NCBI GenBank assembly: GCA_946410525.1
Contig: CAMKAQ010000048.1
Location: forward strand, 1 to 6,920
Reading direction: 5' to 3'
DNA length: 6,920 bases
Source of the DNA: an uncultured Caryophanales bacterium
GTDB taxonomy: Bacteria > Bacillota_I > Bacilli_A > RFN20 > CAG-826
The position numbers were made by a program, and so were the translations under genes. Below, piece after piece: positions 5,366 through 6,920 of the stretch (position 1 is its first letter; every line of letters starts with the position of its first letter). A model generated the notes under the pieces. The model was not told the DNA's origin and ran no database searches. It saw only the letters and a list, made by a program, of their open reading frames with translations.

Positions 5366-6088
5366 ATGAAACCTATTTATAAAAGAGTAATCATCAAACT
5401 CTCCGGCGAGGCTTTGGCTGACCAGGAGAATCATTCTATTTACGACAGCGCAAAACTCCAAAGAATTGCCAACACGATCAAAGAGGTCGCTGATACAGGC
5501 GTTCAGATTGGTATCGTCGTCGGCGCTGGAAACATCTGGCGTGGCAAACTTGCCGATACCGTCGGCATCGACCATTCGACCGCTGACTACATGGGCATGC
5601 TTGGCACCATCATGAATGGCTTAGCCATTCAAAGCGCCTGTGAGGAGAAAGGCCTCGACACGAGAGTCGCTAGCGCCATCAACGTCCCACAGGTCTGCGA
5701 GCCATACATCCGTAGAAAAGCCATTCACCATCTCAATAAGAACTGCGTCGTCATCTTCGCTGGCGGAACTGGAAACCCATTCTTCACCACCGACAGCAAC
5801 GCCGCCCTCAAAGCTCTTGATTGCGATGCTGATGCCATCCTTATGGGCAAGAACAACGTGGAAGGTGTCTATGATTCTGACCCACGCACCAATCCAAATG
5901 CCAAGCTTCTTAAGAAGCTCACCTTCCAGGAGACCATCGAGAAACAGCTTCAGGTCATGGATCTCACAGCGGTGGCCCAGTTAGAAAAAACAAAAATCAA
6001 AATCCATGTATTCAACATGGAAGACCCAGAGAACATCATGAAGGTTCTTATGGGAGAAGACGTCGGAAGTGTCATATCGGAGGAATAA
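5366..6088 (+). CDS. pyrH: Uridylate kinase (UMP kinase)
   Basis: Phosphorylates UMP to UDP with ATP, the committed step from UMP to UTP and CTP. It belongs to the amino-acid kinase superfamily and works as a hexamer, with GTP activation and UTP inhibition known for the family. From ATG 5366 the product is 240 residues, the usual length. Motifs: phosphate-binding KLSGEAL (11-17), GAGNIWRG (53-60), UMP-site ADYMGML (73-79) with Asp74, and GGTGNPFFTTDSNAA (133-147). The in-frame ATG at 5297 lies within the upstream terminator and its 23 extra residues do not resemble the family, so I rejected it. No Shine-Dalgarno precedes ATG 5366, and the -10 element ends only nine bases before it, so the message is probably leaderless. 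It is followed 3 nt later by frr. Confidence 0.96.
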   Translation: MKPIYKRVIIKLSGEALADQENHSIYDSAKLQRIANTIKEVADTGVQIGIVVGAGNIWRGKLADTVGIDHSTADYMGMLGTIMNGLAIQSACEEKGLDTRVASAINVPQVCEPYIRRKAIHHLNKNCVVIFAGGTGNPFFTTDSNAALKALDCDADAILMGKNNVEGVYDSDPRTNPNAKLLKKLTFQETIEKQLQVMDLTAVAQLEKTKIKIHVFNMEDPENIMKVLMGEDVGSVISEE

Positions 6089-6091
6089 CAT

Positions 6092-6637
6092 ATGGATCCA
6101 ATCGTCAACGAATGCAAAGAACAGATGGAGAAATCCGTCAGAAGTCTTAACGACAACTTCGGAAAATTAAGAAGCGCTCAGGCTAACCCATCCATCTTGA
6201 ATGGTATTAAAGCGGATTACTATGGTGACAAGATCGCCATCAGCGATATCTGCTCAATCACCAAACCAGAGCCAAGACAGCTTGTCGTCAAACCTTACTC
6301 CCACGAGGATCTTAAGGCTGTTGCGACCGCTATTACTGCCGCCAACATCGGCATCAACCCACAGGTTGAAGCGGACCTCGTTCGTCTTATCTTCCCAGCC
6401 ATGACTGAAGAGAACCGTAAGGCCACAGTCAAACAGGCTAAAGGTTTTGCCGAAGACGCCAAGGTTGCTATCAGAAACATCAGACGTGATTATCTCGCCA
6501 TGCTTAAGGAAGATGATTCCATGTCCGATGACTATCGCGATAGAGTGGAGAAAGATCTCGAGAAAGTCGTCACCGATATTATGAAAGCCATCGATGATGC
6601 CTACGCCGCCAAAGAAAAAGAGATCATGACGATCTAA
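6092..6637 (+). CDS. frr: Ribosome recycling factor
   Basis: Splits post-termination ribosomes together with EF-G, freeing subunits and mRNA. It has 181 residues, close to the usual 185 or so. Family landmarks in order: LRSAQANPSILNGI (26-39), YYGDKIAISDI in the beta domain II, EPRQLVVKPY, the helix segment with AKVAIRNIRRDYLAML carrying the conserved RNIRRD, and the C-terminal AAKEKEIMTI. The helical-hairpin domain and hinge look complete. GGAGGA (6079-6084), inside the end of pyrH, lies 7 nt before the ATG, and the gap between the genes is only three bases, so it is almost certainly cotranscribed with pyrH. The pair is widely conserved next to rpsB-tsf. A strong terminator follows. Confidence 0.97.
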   Translation: MDPIVNECKEQMEKSVRSLNDNFGKLRSAQANPSILNGIKADYYGDKIAISDICSITKPEPRQLVVKPYSHEDLKAVATAITAANIGINPQVEADLVRLIFPAMTEENRKATVKQAKGFAEDAKVAIRNIRRDYLAMLKEDDSMSDDYRDRVEKDLEKVVTDIMKAIDDAYAAKEKEIMTI

Positions 6638-6651
6638 CCCCAAAAACAAAG

Positions 6652-6681
6652 AAAATCCCCTGAATTTGCAGGGGATTTTTT
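6652..6681. terminator. Bidirectional intrinsic terminator between convergent frr and LRR gene
   Basis: AAAATCCCCTG (6652-6662) pairs perfectly with CAGGGGATTTT (6669-6679) over 11 positions around AATTTG. On the plus strand six T (6676-6681) follow the stem. On the minus strand the A-rich left flank gives a T-rich tail interrupted by a single C. It can therefore stop pyrH-frr and the opposing gene whose stop codon lies at 6695. Confidence 0.9.
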
Positions 6682-6694
6682 GTTGTCTAGGCTA

Positions 6695-6920
6695 TTATTC
6701 GATGTAGATGTAAGGACTGGTTTTAGTCTCTTTTAGAAGTTGGATATAGCAATCGCTGATGCCTTCAGCCCAGCCATCCTCTTTGACGACTTTTTCCCAA
6801 TCGGTTTTGTTGCCGTTGAAGTTGATGTAATTCATCTGACAACCTTTGAAGACGGCTTTTCCAATTTTGGCTAAGGAACCTGATAAGGTGATTTGAGTCA
6901 ATGAAGAGCAATCTTCGAAA
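6695..6920 (-). CDS. C-terminal end of a leucine-rich repeat (LRR_5/BspA-like) protein, partial
   Basis: The minus-strand frame is open through the right window edge, so the start and most of the protein are outside; about 75 residues are visible. The beginning, FEDCSSLTQITL, then SGSLAKIGKAVFKGC and MNYINFNGNKTDW, follows the LRR_5 pattern (aFxxCsxLxxIxLpxsvxxIgxxaFxgC). The later WEKVV...GWAEGISDCYIQ segment resembles the cap often closing such arrays (xYxGTxxxWxxIxxxxxW). These repeats are typical of secreted or surface-attached proteins in gut Firmicutes, Mollicutes and protists; the signal peptide cannot be seen. No LPXTG-like anchor or C-terminal membrane segment is present. It ends in TAA at 6695-6697 and converges on frr. 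No specific role can be given. Confidence 0.75.
   Translation of the reverse strand, partial: FEDCSSLTQITLSGSLAKIGKAVFKGCQMNYINFNGNKTDWEKVVKEDGWAEGISDCYIQLLKETKTSPYIYIE

Noticed and set aside
1..6920. Mobile element, CRISPR array or defence system
   Set aside because: No transposase, phage gene, terminal inverted repeats or regularly spaced repeats; xerC is the housekeeping recombinase in its usual place.

Overview
The window looks like chromosomal DNA of moderate GC content from a low-complexity-genome member of the Firmicutes/Bacilli or a Mollicutes-related lineage, such as an uncultured gut clade. The evidence is gene order: topA, trmFO and xerC are followed directly by rpsB, tsf, pyrH and frr. 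That is the Bacillus subtilis order with the block normally lying between xerC (codV) and rpsB (hslV, hslU, codY and motility genes) absent. Strong Shine-Dalgarno sites, sigma-A-like promoters and the presence of trmFO agree. The lineage call is inference. I see no sign of phage, transposon, CRISPR, tRNA or rRNA.

Layout. Bases 1-3096 (+) hold a tightly packed, overlapping run: the 3' part of topA (topoisomerase I), complete trmFO (folate-dependent tRNA uridine-54 methylation) and xerC (chromosome-dimer-resolving tyrosine recombinase). Bases 3097-3329 are non-coding but dense: a terminator, a second terminator-like hairpin that physically overlaps a promoter, and a structured leader of about 140 nt for rpsB, ending in a possible five-codon upstream ORF. 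Bases 3330-5264 are rpsB-tsf (ribosomal protein uS2 and elongation factor Ts), closed by a strong intrinsic terminator. A new promoter then drives pyrH-frr (UMP kinase and ribosome recycling factor, 5366-6637); the pyrH promoter sits so close to the ATG that its mRNA is probably leaderless or nearly so. A bidirectional terminator separates frr from a convergent minus-strand gene, whose visible C-terminus has the LRR_5/BspA-like leucine-rich repeat pattern of cell-surface proteins.

Together the genes form a housekeeping island for DNA topology and segregation, tRNA modification, translation elongation and recycling, and pyrimidine nucleotide supply. No wholly new multi-gene system is evident. 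The most unusual content is regulatory (the rpsB leader with mutually exclusive pairings, the overlapping terminator and promoter, and the leaderless pyrH) and structural (uS2 extended at both ends by Ala/Glu-rich tails). All eight CDS except topA end in TAA, and all 11 Trp codons that I counted are TGG, so the standard bacterial code fits, though this is not fully proven.
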